DNA of 64,000 bases from Lepas anatifera (lineage: Eukaryota; Arthropoda; Thecostraca; Lepadidae), in NCBI GenBank assembly GCA_034440635.1, contig JAOTON010002123.1:1-64000 (forward strand). Direction: 5' to 3'. This document shows, one piece after another, positions 10,570 through 23,487 of this stretch; position 1 is the stretch's first letter, and every line of letters starts with the position of its first letter. The notes under the pieces are model-generated. The model searched no databases, was not told where the DNA came from, and saw only the letters and a list, made by a program, of their open reading frames with translations. Position numbers and translations under genes: made by a program.

Positions 10570-12984
10570 ATAGGGTCGTTCAAAAAAACTTTTTTCTTTT
10601 CAGACTCGAACCCACTTTTTGCCATTATATATTCAATACTGATTTCAATGAGCCACATTCCAAGCGTCTACGACAGCGGGAAAGATCGCCTCAAAACGGT
10701 TAAAGATTTCATGTTTCGGGCGCGATAGGCCGCCCGGCGTTGCAGTCTCCCCTTGTTAAATTGGTATATAAGGGGTACATAACCTACCCGTAAAGACAGC
10801 GTGGCATGTGCGTGCGTATAAGAGCGGTAGATGGGATTTAACATGCAGGCATTTACTTGTCAGATGTATTTGTAGCGCAATACAAATACATGGTATTCCA
10901 CAAAAGACCTGAAATTAAATGATTCAGCACCCTTGTACTCAAGATCCCGACAGAACATGAATGCCTTCCGGAGGCGGACCTTTGTCTAGTAACTATCGCT
11001 GGAGAACGTCGTGAGGCAGGTGCTTCTCCCTATTCTGCGAACTATTTAAGAGCTCTGGTACTGATAAAAGAAGATCCTGTTTCATATTTTTACCCTTTCG
11101 GTGGCTCACGAAATCTTCCACCAGCTTCACACCACGTTCTGTGGGACCGTTCACGACAGTAAGTTCTGGAATACCTTGAACCAGGGGAAGCTATACCAGC
11201 TTCTCAACGGAGCCATTTCTGGTCAGAATATTTCAGATTCAGGCAATCGAATACCAGCCAGCTGTCAGGAGTAACAAGCTGGCTGAGGCTTAGTACCGAC
11301 CATTTACATAGCTCTTCATAGCCTCTATCGGAAACTTAAGCCTGCCCTAGTCAAATGTGAATCGTTTGCTGTTTTGGCCAATTGTTGTGCGACTGGCTCC
11401 TTACCTCCACGATGGTGGTTCTCACCAGCGCGACAGAATATAACTTTCTGTGCACAGATACCACAGCTGATGACAAATTGACTTCAGCACATTCAGGGCG
11501 ATTTCTATATTAACTTAATGAAAGCACTGCATTGCATTTTATGGATAGCTTTGAGGCTCATAGAAGGCTCTAAAGCTGACTATCCGCGACGGAGGAACCC
11601 AAATGCATGGTTTAGAACCACTTATAAGGAAAGCCGCTAACTATTTCGGAGTCTGAGTGGCCCAGTCGGTTAGCGCTTGCGCTCGGCTTGGCCAATGACA
11701 TTCATTATATGCTGGGTGTCGTGGGTTTGAGCCCACCCAGAGGCAGAATCTGGCGCCCTGCTCTAGCCCGAGCTAATTCCTTCCCTCTCTCCTCTGATGC
11801 CATATGACCTGAGCAGTTGATGCGTTGTTAAACTCCAAAAATTATAATATTCTGTCTTTAAGTATCTTCTGGAATGATGAACGGAATCTGACACAGTAAT
11901 AGCACGCACTTCATGCCATAAATGTCCTATATTCCATAAAATGGCTCGCTGGTGAGCTCCGGGTCTTCTAAACAGACATTTGTTGGAGACAACCTCTCCT
12001 GACAGCCACACGTAAACCAGCTTGCGCAATTCGAGATAATACTCCGGTATTGTGTAGAGGCGCTGAAGTCAATGTGCAAACGCAACTGTTATTTGTGACC
12101 AGAAAGTTATAATCTGCTTCGTAAATAAGAATCACAATGCTGAAGGTAAAAAGGCAGTGATACAGTACCTGGCCTAAACAGCAAAACCATCCACCTTTCA
12201 GTTAGGTAGGCTAAAGTTTCCGACAGAGGCTATGAAGAGCTCGGCTCGATACCAAGCCTCTCCCAATTTCTCATTCCTGAAAGCTGGATGGTATTCGAGC
12301 GCCTGAATCTGAAAGATTCTGACATGAAATGGCTCCGTTGAGAAGCTGGTGACTGGTATAGCTTCCCCTGTTTCGAGGTATTCCAGAACTTACTGTCGTG
12401 AATGGTCCCACAGAACGTGGTGTGAAGCTGGTGGGGGATTTCGTGAGCCACCTAAAGGGTAAAAATATGAAACAGGATCTTCTTTTATCAGTACCAGAGC
12501 TCTTAAATAGTTTGCAGGAGAATAGGCAGAAGCATCTGCCTCACGACGTTCTCCAGCGATAGTTACTAGAGAAAGGTTCGCCTCCGGAAGGCATTCCTGT
12601 TCTGTCGGGATTTAGATCTAGGGTGCGGAATCGTTTAATTTCAGGTCTTTTGTGGAATAACATGTATTTGTATTGCGCTGCAAATACATCTGACAAGTAG
12701 ATGCCTGCATGTTAAATCCCATCTACCGCTCTTATACGCACGCACATGCCAGGCTGTCTTTACTGGTAGGTTATGCACCCCTTTCATCCCAATTTAACAA
12801 GGGGAAACTGCAACGCCGGAGGGCCAATTGCGCCCGAAACATGAAATCTTTAACCGTTTTGAGGCGATCTTTCCCGCTGTCGTAGATGCTTGGAATGTGG
12901 CTCATTGAAATCAGAATTGAATATATAATGGGAAAAAGTGGGTTCGAATCTGAAAGTAAAAAAATATTTTTTTGAACGACCCTG
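10570..12984. mobile_element. hAT-type palindromic foldback element, 2.4 kb
   Basis: The arms (about 10570-11505 and 12050-12984) are inverted copies of one another, clearly related but diverged, with indels. Matching landmarks include the ends AGGGTCGTTCAAAAAAA, GCGGGAAAGATCGCC, CGCTCTTATACGCACG and CACCACGTTCTGTGG. Perfect 8-bp TSDs ctgttagc lie at 10562-10569 and 12985-12992. The right end reads inversely as CAGGGTCGTTC, a hAT-like terminus; the left end has one extra or changed base. The roughly 545-bp loop contains a tRNA-like sequence. It has no coding potential. Confidence 0.88.
11650..11760 (+). mobile_element. tRNA-like SINE head or tRNA pseudogene in foldback loop
   Basis: An A-box-like TGGCCCAGTCGG (about 11658-11669) and a B-box-like GGGTTTGAGCCC (about 11724-11735) sit about 55 bp apart. 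GTGGGTTT/CCCACC forms a T-arm-like stem. The variable region is too long and irregular for a confident functional tRNA, so a tRNA-derived SINE head or a pseudogene is preferred. Confidence 0.55.
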
Positions 12985-13302
12985 CTGTTAGCTCATCGAA
13001 GTTTTTCTTTGCGGGCTGTCCAAGCTTTACTTGATCGTTGTATCTTTAATTTTCTATGTGGGTTTGCGGGCATGTCTGACCCATATTTCTGTTTGCCATA
13101 ACAGTGCAGTGCAGTTTGCCATACGACTGCACTGCAGTGTAGGTTGGTCCAGTTTTGAGGTTCACTGGCCTTTGGCATCTGGTCAAGAGCGTTCGTTCAT
13201 CCAGTCGCCATTTTTCATTCGTACAAATACATAGTCACTTTGTATCTGATGGACTTTCACGCCCTTGAGAACGTTTCGATCACATTTTGGATATAGGAAC
13301 AT

Positions 13303-13457
13303 TGCCATTGCCGGAGCCGGAGCCGGTCGGAGCCGACTATTTTGCCCGGAGCCGGAGCCGGAGCCGTTAGGACACTTGAACCCCGGAGCCGGAGCCGAAA
13401 TCATAACCCCGGACCGGAGCCGGAGCCGTCCAAAATTGTCTCGGCTCCGCATCCCTG
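13303..13457 (-). repeat. GGAGCC hexamer minisatellite, copy 2
   Basis: Four clusters of GGAGCC are separated by short spacers (CGACTATTTTGCCC, GTTAGGACACTTGAACCCC). It ends GGCTCCGCATCCCTG, the inverse of the start of copy 1 at 9458. The spacing between clusters is like that in copy 1. Confidence 0.75.
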
Positions 13458-13580
13458 ATGTCAAGGAGGTCCAGCTTTGATCCTGAGCACCAGTTCGATG
13501 TGCTATACCCTTTGGCAGATGAATCCATCCCTCCTCTCAGCATTACAGACTGAACTGGCTCCAGCTGTCACTTCCTTTAC

Positions 13581-15450
<1,870 letters not shown>

Positions 15451-15799
15451 ACTGAGGGTTGGGCACAATATTTGAGGGTATCTCCCCCCGCCGTCAAATC
15501 GAAGGTGGCTCAGATCCCTTTTCATGCGCTTGTTAAAGTAGACATGTTGTCGAAATGGTTCAGTTTTCTTCCCAATGACAATATCTGTTAATTGCTAACG
15601 CAAATTTTGTTTCAGTGAAGTGCTTTCAAGGAAACACCTGTCACGGAGGAGCAATCAGCGGATATGTCAGGGCGCCCTTGCATACTCCACCGCTGCATTG
15701 TTTCTCGCTGCTGACCGTCGCGACCTATCATGTGAAGAAGACCACTCCTCGCACTACTGCGTAACTCATAGCGCGTTCGTGGGGTCTGCGGTAGCAGCA
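15451..15799. other. transition from simple repeat to LINE fragment
   Basis: No gene recognised. A minus-strand 160-residue frame at 15612-16094 is antisense to the LINE-derived coding stretch. The LINE coding similarity begins near 15800 on the plus strand. Confidence 0.4.
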
Positions 15800-17110
15800 A
15801 CTCAGGTCCGTTGCTAGCGACTATGTGCGAAGTGACCTGGAATTCGTCGTGCGGGCATGGCTGCCCGTGGCATCCCCCTCCCACGTCGAGCTGGTTGAGA
15901 TGGAGCTCCACGTTGCAGCCAGAGTGGTCACAGGTTTCCTGCTGTCGGCCCCTGTGGCTCACACATGGTGGAAGCGGGTCTACCAACGGTCCACTCGCCG
16001 TCGCGCCCTGGCCACGTGCGTGATTTGCTGAGCAAAATTGCTCCCCGCAGAAGACCCGCTCCGAGTCACGGTGGACACGACAGCCCCGAGACACCTGTAC
16101 TCTACCTCGGGGTGGTGGGGTTAGGCCAAGAGGTCCTGAGCAAGGCCGGCCTGGCTGATACCGCGGTGGAGAAGTTGTTGGGAGTCACTGCTCAGCTGCG
16201 GCTGACTCGGGAGTCCGTTCTCTTTGATCTGGATGAAGGACTGGGCGACCACCGCTTAGCTCCGTACTCAGTCCGATGCACGACCGCTGAACAACACTTG
16301 ACTAACCTACTGATCCTCCGCCCGGGTAGATTCCAGTGTTGCGTGCACCAGCTGTGCTCCAGCACTCGAGCGGAGCTCATCACACTGCGAGCCGCACTAG
16401 CTGACTTCAATCGCCTAGGGTGAGAACCAGTCACGGCCCCGGTCATTGTCTGCAAGAACTCCCAAGCCGTCCTCTCCCTGCTCGCTTGGGGTGTCGTGGC
16501 ACAGATGACACCCCTGGGAGCGGCCATATGGGTGATTCCTCTCCGCTGCAGGTAGACAGGAAGTCTACCTGCAGCGGGTCCCGCTCATGGCGGCCTGCCT
16601 GGCAATGAGAGGGCGGACACAATGGTGAATAAGACCTCTGGCCTGCCCCAGAACACCGTCCAAATGCACGCCCGTACCGTGACAAAGGTCCTCGCGCGAT
16701 CAGTCAACAAGGAGTGGAGGAAGGTTGTCCTCTTCAAAGAATCATGGGGGGGGGGTGGACTGCCGCCCCCCATACCCGGCGAGGTTTGCAATGCAGTCGC
16801 CGACGTGGACCGACTGAGAGCTGGCAACTGGAGCAAATCAGTCCGATACCTGCACCGGATCGGCAAGCATCCCTCGCGGGACTGTGCGCAATGCCTCGTT
16901 AAGTGGTACCAAACGGCGCTATACGCCGTCTGCAGGAAGGAGGCGGACACGCCTGTGTATGTGCTTGTTCGATGTCTGTCCCTCGCCGGCACCCGCCTGC
17001 ATCTGGCAGGCCACAGTCATAAACATCGACTCCGAGCAGCTGTGGGGCGACGGCCTGGTGGCCGCCTTGGCCAGAGGCTACCTCAGTTTCAGGGAGCCTC
17101 TGGGCTATGG
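15800..17110 (+). pseudogene. decayed LINE ORF2 3' part: thumb, RNase H and C-terminal zinc finger
   Basis: Fragments in more than one frame follow the order typical of RNase H-bearing LINEs (I/R1/LOA supergroup). About 15840-16020 reads VRAWLPVASPSHVELVEMEL and AARVVTG, the post-RT region that usually continues to EAGLP; EAGLPTVHS appears in another frame at about 15968. About 16320-16410 has CSSTRAELITLRAALADF, an RNase H strand-helix. About 16440-16530 has VIVCKNSQAVLSLL, where the expected catalytic DS is NS. About 16595 has GLPGNERADTMVNK, the last RNase H acidic motif. About 16940-17010 has EADTPVYVLVRCLSLAGTRL, the end of the CCHC finger. Frameshifts and the D-to-N change show it is dead. 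The RT and endonuclease domains are missing. Confidence 0.8.
16543..16577. repeat. perfect 15-bp-arm hairpin inside RNase H region
   Basis: CCGCTGCAGGTAGAC at 16543-16557 is exactly inverted at 16563-16577 around a 5-base loop. It lies where the RNase H coding frame is disrupted, and creates an in-frame stop. It looks like a local templated inversion or duplication. Confidence 0.9.
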
Positions 17111-17419
17111 TCCTGCTTAGAGGACCCAGGGGACAACACAACACACAATAACCTGTCATGGGATGGCTTCGCGGAGGTGGAAGTTTCCCGTGGTGGATGA
17201 ACGGCAATCGTGCTCCAGACGCGGGAAACCAGCGTCCTTGTTTGTCGGACTCTCTGTTCTAGTACCGATGCAGAACTCAGTACCTACAATCGCGCTGGAG
17301 CTAGTCGTTGGACTCCGCAAGCAACTGAATGATGGGTCAATGGTCACCCGCCTGAACTCGCAGGTCGCTCTTGTGGCACTGTACAGGAGTGTGTTATCCT
17401 TACGCTCTACCATGGGAGG

Positions 17420-17950
17420 GTGAACCTGGGACCTCTTATCCGGTCAAATGAGAGGCGTCTATACATATGCAGTGCTTGCAAGCGCTACAGTGGATGCCAG
17501 CGCAACGCGGGCTACCGCGGAATTAACTGGTGGACACACTGGTCAAAAAAAACTTGGGCTCTACCACAAGATGACGACGGAGCCGACCCCAAGACCTTTT
17601 GCGAGAACAGTTCCAGGTCGGCGAAGCACTACTGGCCTAACGGCTTGCACTGAACTAGTATGCGGGACCACGCGCTGCCATCCGGCGTTCGGCACGATCG
17701 TGACGCCGCAGTCACGGTGCGCCAGTCTCAAGTGGGGTGCTGGGCAGGCTTGGAGCAGTACCTCAACCGGATGGGACACCGGCCGACACCTACCTATTCT
17801 CACTGCTGCAGCAAGGCGTACTTCGTGGCCATCTGCCTGATGTGTGGGAAAGAAGTGGGCACTCAGACGCACGTGCTGCTGCGCTACCCATGCCTGTGCG
17901 GCACAATCCTTCTGGGGAAACATCTGCGGGTGCCTTGCTCAGTATGATGT
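17420..17950 (+). pseudogene. second decayed LINE 3' fragment (C-terminal finger)
   Basis: About 17755-17940 reads YLNRMGHRPTPTYSHCCSKA, then CLMCGKEVGTQTHVLLRYPC and LCGTILLG. This parallels YLHRIGKHPSRDCAQC and EADTPVYVLVRCLSLAGTRL in the preceding fragment, so it is a second diverged copy of the same LINE C-terminal domain in the same orientation. Upstream (17450-17750) is probably more of the same element but too decayed to align by eye. The stretch between the two (17110-17420) shows no motif. Confidence 0.7.
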
Positions 17951-20900
17951 CCTTTGGAACACATGAATCATCTGTGGCTCGTTATTAAATTACGAGTTTA
18001 ATTTTAGTTAGTGATTTCTCAAAACAATCGTTTCGAATTGTTGTGTCGCGCAAATGAGCCTGTGATATGCTCGGTATAATTCAATTGATTGCACCACACT
18101 TCTACCCTGTGTTACGCTCTGCTTAAAGAAGCGCTTAGTGATCCGACTTTACTTTGCATGATAATTTTGCGTATCCCACCCAGTGTCCTAAAACCTGGGG
18201 TGCTGGGTGCAGAACGGCATCCATTCAAGCAGAATTTTCCACTCACTTTTATATTTGTTTTGCTGGATTTTCCACTCACTTCCAACAATACTTACTACTA
18301 TTGAATTTTACTCAACAATACTTACTACAAGGGCCAGTTCCATTGCCTCCTCTACCAACATCCACTGGAAAAAGAGAGTAGCAGAATCGACTAGAAGATC
18401 GCCAAATTAACTCGGCTCTTATGCGCTTCTTTCGCTTTTCTGAAAGAAAATCTGGAGATTTCTATTTTCTGGCCAATTATACCTGCCATCCTTATCTCCA
18501 CCGATTTCAGTGGAACAACTGAATCGAAATTCTGGCGCGGGCAAGACGCTCAGTGCCCCCTGCCCCACCGGAGAAAGTTCCAATGGGTGAACACCGCCAC
18601 TAAATTCCACCACTCACAAAATTGGTGAGTGGAAAATTAGACACCCTAGCCTTGTGGGGCCAAAAAAATGAGCTGACCGCTTTGAAAGATACATTTCTGG
18701 AAAGCAGTTTATCTGTGCACATTATTTCTAGGCTTACGTCCTTGAAAAGTTGTTTTTGTATTTCTGGTACGGAGAATAGTGAAAACCATTTTTGGTCATT
18801 TTGTTGTTAAAAGCAATTATCTTGAAATTTGTATGCTAAGCAGCATATTTTTTTGACATTGTATGGTAGAAAATTGACCATTTATTGCGAAGAAAATAAT
18901 TTTTATCCATATCAGCCCTTCATTGCTGCGTCCACGCCCTGTGACACCCAAATCCACTCACGACACCCTACGACACCCTAGGCATAAATACGCTGATATT
19001 TAAGTTGAACTGAAAGTGTCCGGTACTTGAATACATTGAAACTCTACATTTTCATTAAATTATTTTTTGGGGCAACAAGAATGCATCCAGTTACCCTTCA
19101 AACATCGACACTTTTTTGTATGGCTGGTCTACGGCGTGGACTTACCAAATCGCCGTCTTTACATCTAGTAAACAAAAGCGGCATCTTTAGGCTTTTTGAA
19201 AGGCCGGTTTCTTATTCGTTATTGACAAAAAATTGTTAGTCTTCCTCTTGGTGTGCTTTTAGTTGTATAATTTTCTAGTCTATAAGGATTTAGAAAATTA
19301 ATTTACAGCAATTTTTGAAATGCAAATTATGTAGCTCATGCGACCGAGAAGCGGCAAGCGATCAGAAATTTAAAGTAGTAGTCGATCTGACGCTGTCGCA
19401 ACCCGCCGCGCCTGGCTGATTGTAGACGAAAGGAAGAAACAACAGAAAGAAGGCTGTAGCTTCGATTAGATTGATAGAAAGCAGCATACCTATTCATATA
19501 AAGGTGAGTAGATATGTGAAGAGGAGCAGGGGAATTGACAGATAAAGAAAAAAACTTTTAGCAAGAGTCTGGAAGAGTTTATTGCCATGATAGAAAGTTT
19601 GTAGTTTCGTCTGGGTTAGTTATATCCATGCATATATTTGGAACACACACACATATACGTACATACTCACAGGTGAAAAAGAGCACACGAGGCAACAATA
19701 AATGCAGATAAGGTGTAGTGTGTATGCTCAATTAGAAAAAAATTGCGCAGGTGGTTTGTATCATAAAAAAAAAAAGACAGGGCAAGGGAAAAGAAAAAAA
19801 GTAAAAAAATCATGGGTTAGTGTTTATTCACGGCCAGTGTATATATGTATCGGCCAGTGTATATTAAGTGTAGTTAAGTGTAAACCAAGGCTCTACTGGG
19901 CCCTAGCATAGGTGTATGCGAAGTGCAGTGATTGAGGTCAGGAGTGGCCTCCAAAATTCCGATAACTATAGGCATAGGTATAGGAGGGGCGTTGTCCCGG
20001 ACAGAAAAACTATACAGTGTATGGTTAGATAATTAATTTTGGCACTAGGTATTGCACGAAAAAATCCTTTTCATTTTTCACCACCTGCCGGTCTCGGAGG
20101 CCCCCTCTGCAGAGTTGGTCTAAGGGGGGCTCCGATATTTCGTCTCAGGGGCCCTTTAGAGCTGGTCGTGTGGGAGAGGAGAGGAGGGGCACAAGAGTTG
20201 GTCTAGGGAAGCCCCCAAGAGTTGATCTTCATCCCACAAATGTTAGTCTTGGTGGCTCCCAGAGTTCTTTTCCCCGAAGGTTGTCTCAGAGGCCCCCAAA
20301 AAGTTTTTTATTTGTGGCAATTCACCAATTCCTTAAAAAGATTGGAGACTGTATCCGGGGGTTTCAGTTGGTAAAGATTTACCTGCTTAACCCAAATTTT
20401 TCACATGGTAATGGTCAAACAATTCTGCTTGGGGACGATTTAAAAATATTTACTTTGAGAAAATTAAAGGAAATATCCATCCCTCAGTTCAAACAAGGGC
20501 TCTGAGAGTTTACCACCTGAGTACCCAAATTGGAAAATTTTTACTCCGTCATACATTTTGAGGAGAAATTTCCACTCACTTGTCATACATTCCGAGCTTA
20601 ATTTTCCACTCGACACCCTAGCGCAAAACCTATTTTGGGTCACTGATCCCACCCGAAAGGCGATACACTGAATCGTTATTGCAGTGTGTCCTACGTAAAT
20701 GGTTTGCAGCTCAAAACAAACCTGAATACATCCATCCTTGAATAATTTCACCTGGTATGCCTAGTGGGATAGCTTCTCGCTGTCTAATGCCTGCTGTGCG
20801 CTGTGATTCTGTGCAGAAACCGTCTTCATCTTCTTCGCCAAAAGTCCATTTACCTTCACTTGATACTGGGCACAATGAACTTCAACCAAATCATCCGTCA

Positions 20901-21117
20901 TTCACTTCAGGGATCGATGGGCAGGCCGGTGGTCGATCTGGGTATTGCAGCAGAGTGGGATGAACGACGATCTTCCCCGTTGTTGAGGGGAACACATGAT
21001 GAACTAAACGGCAATTCTCTTTTTGCAATCACGAGAAATATATTAGCTACACCATGCTGAGTGAACATAAATTATATATAGTGTGAAAGCTCTTGATGGA
21101 AATATTCCAAATGTTTG
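17951..21117. other. 3.2-kb non-coding stretch with TTTTCCACTCAC motifs
   Basis: No gene seen. The motif TTTCCACTCAC recurs at about 18238, 18273 and 20570, a TTTTCCACTC variant lies near 20602, and an inverted copy lies at about 18612-18635. ACACCCTA recurs near 18644, 18964-18980 and 20610. These may be ends of one or two decayed elements, but no TSDs were found. 19730-19810 is A-rich. Confidence 0.5.
20085..20305 (+). repeat. degenerate GAGTTGGTCTCAGGGGCCCC-type minisatellite
   Basis: Imperfect units of roughly 25-30 bp (GGCCCC...AGAGTTGGTCT...) occur about seven times. The style matches the GGGGCCCC/CAGCTCAGG minisatellite beginning near 27480, so this may be a fragment of a related element. 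Confidence 0.5.
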
Positions 21118-21245
21118 CCGCCTCGGTAGCTCAGTTGGTAGAGCGTTGGGCTCCGGTTCGCTGCTCAGGAGCATACAGTGGCAGTGAATGTTCAGGATCG
21201 GTTCCCCTGAGACGCTCCGGCGTTCAATCTTTAAATAAAAAACTG
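21118..21245 (+). mobile_element. tRNA-derived SINE or tRNA pseudogene
   Basis: GCCGCCTCGGTAGCTCAGTT begins a tRNA-like 5' half with an A-box (TAGCTCAGTTGG) and a D-stem GCTC/GAGC. The anticodon and T regions are displaced. A B-box-like GGCGTTCAATC comes about 85 bp later, followed by TTTAAATAAAAAAC. It is not a functional tRNA; a SINE is likely. Confidence 0.6.
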
Positions 21246-23073
21246 GTCTTTATTTCGATCTTCTAGCTCATCCCGTTCCTAAGGTAAAGTTCAACATGTA
21301 CCAAAAATCAAGTTCGTGCTGTGATGTATTAGATCCAATTGCCTTTAACCTAGGATTCAACGAGGACTCCAATTATGGGGTCAACCGACCTGGCATCTTC
21401 CTACATATTGCACAACATATGCAAGAACGCTTCAAGACTTCTTGTGGGACACGGCTTCGTTCGGGTTTCAGAGACAGATAAAGTTGACGTAAAATATTGT
21501 TTTAAAAACTGTAACTGTAAAAACTGTAAGTGTTGAAACAAACAGTACAAAACAGTACTGGCTTCAATAGTGAGTTGCCTCTCCGTAACTGGTCGATTCT
21601 CGATTAGAAGTGTTTTTTTAAGACCTGGCCAATCCAAGATTGACCATTCAAGCGTCAGACCCCTCCAAAAAGGGGATGGGGGACGTGCTCTTGCCCTTTT
21701 AACCTCTTCCGTTGTATGATCCGTCTCGGGTCCTCGATCGGTAAAACAGGTGCCGTTTTGTAATTCTAGAAGCTCAGGAAGATATCAACGACTACCCAAA
21801 AGTCTGTTCTGTAACTGCCATCTCGGTTTGTTCAGTGTTATTTCAACTTGCTCGGACATTCGTGAGGTGGTGATTACTAATGGACTAATCTTCGTCTGCT
21901 GCTTCCTCTTCAAGTCGGGCTGTAAATGGGTATGACATATATAAGTCATGTGCACTGTATTACCGTAAGCCATACCACTATGCAATATTGTATAGGCCAC
22001 TGGTTTTAAAGACTGGTCCTTCGTACTTTGTATATGTACCGTGAAGGAAAGCGCGTGCTTGTTTGTCCACCATCGACGTCACCCAGCCTAGGAATGTGCC
22101 TTTAGACGTGGCGTCGACAGACCGAGGTCTTGATTATTTCTGTCATTCTCTGAATATTTTAAAAATTATCATAGAGGATAGAGATAGACGTACTGCTGTC
22201 GGGATGTTTGCCAGAGACAGAACAATATGCGGGTGGTCTCCCTTCGGTGATCGACACTAACGTTTAATGCAATAGAATATACCTGATTAAGTCAATCACA
22301 CCATGATACTGAGAACAGACGCAAGAAAGTGCAAAATTTCATTATGATAGAGCAGACTGTTATCTTCCAGACCGTGGTATGAACACAGCTCTTGTTTTCA
22401 CCTCTCTCCTTCCCCTCCCCTCCCCCGTGCTGGTCGTCGTCTCGCGCGCGGCGCGCCGCCTCGGGTGTCCGAGCACCTCTGGCAGCCGCCAGGCTCAGTC
22501 TGGTCTCTGAGAGTTGAGCTGTGATGTGAATGCTGTATTTTCTATTAAGTGGGATATTTTAACTGTCGTACAAGACTTGGTGTGATGAATATCATAGACA
22601 GCATACAGCTTGAAAAATAAACTTATTTTGGTCAATGTTTTCATTTTAGTATTTGAACAAAACATGCAATTTAACTATGATGTTACAGTAAGCAGTACTC
22701 CATGCCCTTTTCCATACTCCGTACTCACATATTTCATTCCATAGCGGTGCCAGTGTCACTTAATGGAATGGCATGCCTCTTTGCTTGATTTAGAATGGAA
22801 ACGTTTTATTGTTGTGTCAAGTGCAGAACGTAATAAAAAGCCATAAAGCGGGGCTGCCGTGCTCAATGACTTGAAGTGTAAGCCAAAAACAAAAAGCAAA
22901 TCAAAACAAAATAACTACAAACGAAAACGCATGCTTGTTTTCTGGCACCGCCATCACCTGGTTGCAGAATCTGCGTTTAGACGGGTTATTGGCAGACCAA
23001 AGTGCTGACAGCGTCTCTGTCATCCTCTGAATTGGGAAATAATCGGACATTGGCATAGAGAAATTGAAACACG
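21246..23073. other. non-coding stretch, no gene seen
   Basis: Only short frames without motifs. A small CpG-rich patch (CGCGCGCGGCGCGCCGCC) at about 22443-22460 follows a CT-rich run but is too short for a CpG island. No promoter elements were recognised. Confidence 0.5.
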
Positions 23074-23301
23074 CATAGGCGGATCCAGGATTACCGATCG
23101 GAGGGGGCACCTTCCCGGGGGCGCCATCCGGACTAGGGGGGCGCCACTTATGACCGACAAAACCTATCGGTGGGCGCCGACTTTCGTATCCTGTGGGAGG
23201 TGGGTGGGAAGCGACATTTTAGGGGGCGCCATCAATCTTTCAGGGGGTGCCGAGGGTCGATGGGGGGGCACGTGCCCCCTTGCCCCCTGGATCCGCCTAT
23301 G
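23074..23301. mobile_element. hAT-type MITE family 2, copy 1 (228 bp)
   Basis: Ends CATAGGCGGATCCAGG and CCTGGATCCGCCTATG are nearly perfect inverted repeats. TSDs gaaacacg at 23066-23073 and 23302-23309 are identical. The interior is repeated GGGGGCGCCA blocks and CACGTGCCCCC. Related copies are at 38365 and 47890 and a partial one at 49813. The internal GGGGGCGCC blocks vary in number between copies. Confidence 0.92.
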
Positions 23302-23487
23302 GAAACACGCGTGATAAACTGTGTCTACATGGCTTAGTGCAGCGACTATTGGCCGCTGTATTGACACACAAAGAGAGGAGGAAGTATTGCATTAACCCAG
23401 GTGAAATGCAGTTTGTTTTTCAGTTGCAAGTTTGAGACTAAAGTTCCAGAGGAGTCTTTGAAACACAAAGCCATTTGCAGTGGTAAA

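Noticed and set aside
15612..16094. 160-residue minus-strand frame
   Set aside because: Antisense to the LINE thumb/RNase H remnant on the plus strand; no motif of its own.
21118..21245. functional tRNA gene
   Set aside because: A-box and D-arm look right but the anticodon arm and T-arm cannot be folded at normal spacing; a SINE or pseudogene fits better.
22443..22460. CpG island promoter
   Set aside because: GC-rich patch is under 60 bp and no gene follows.
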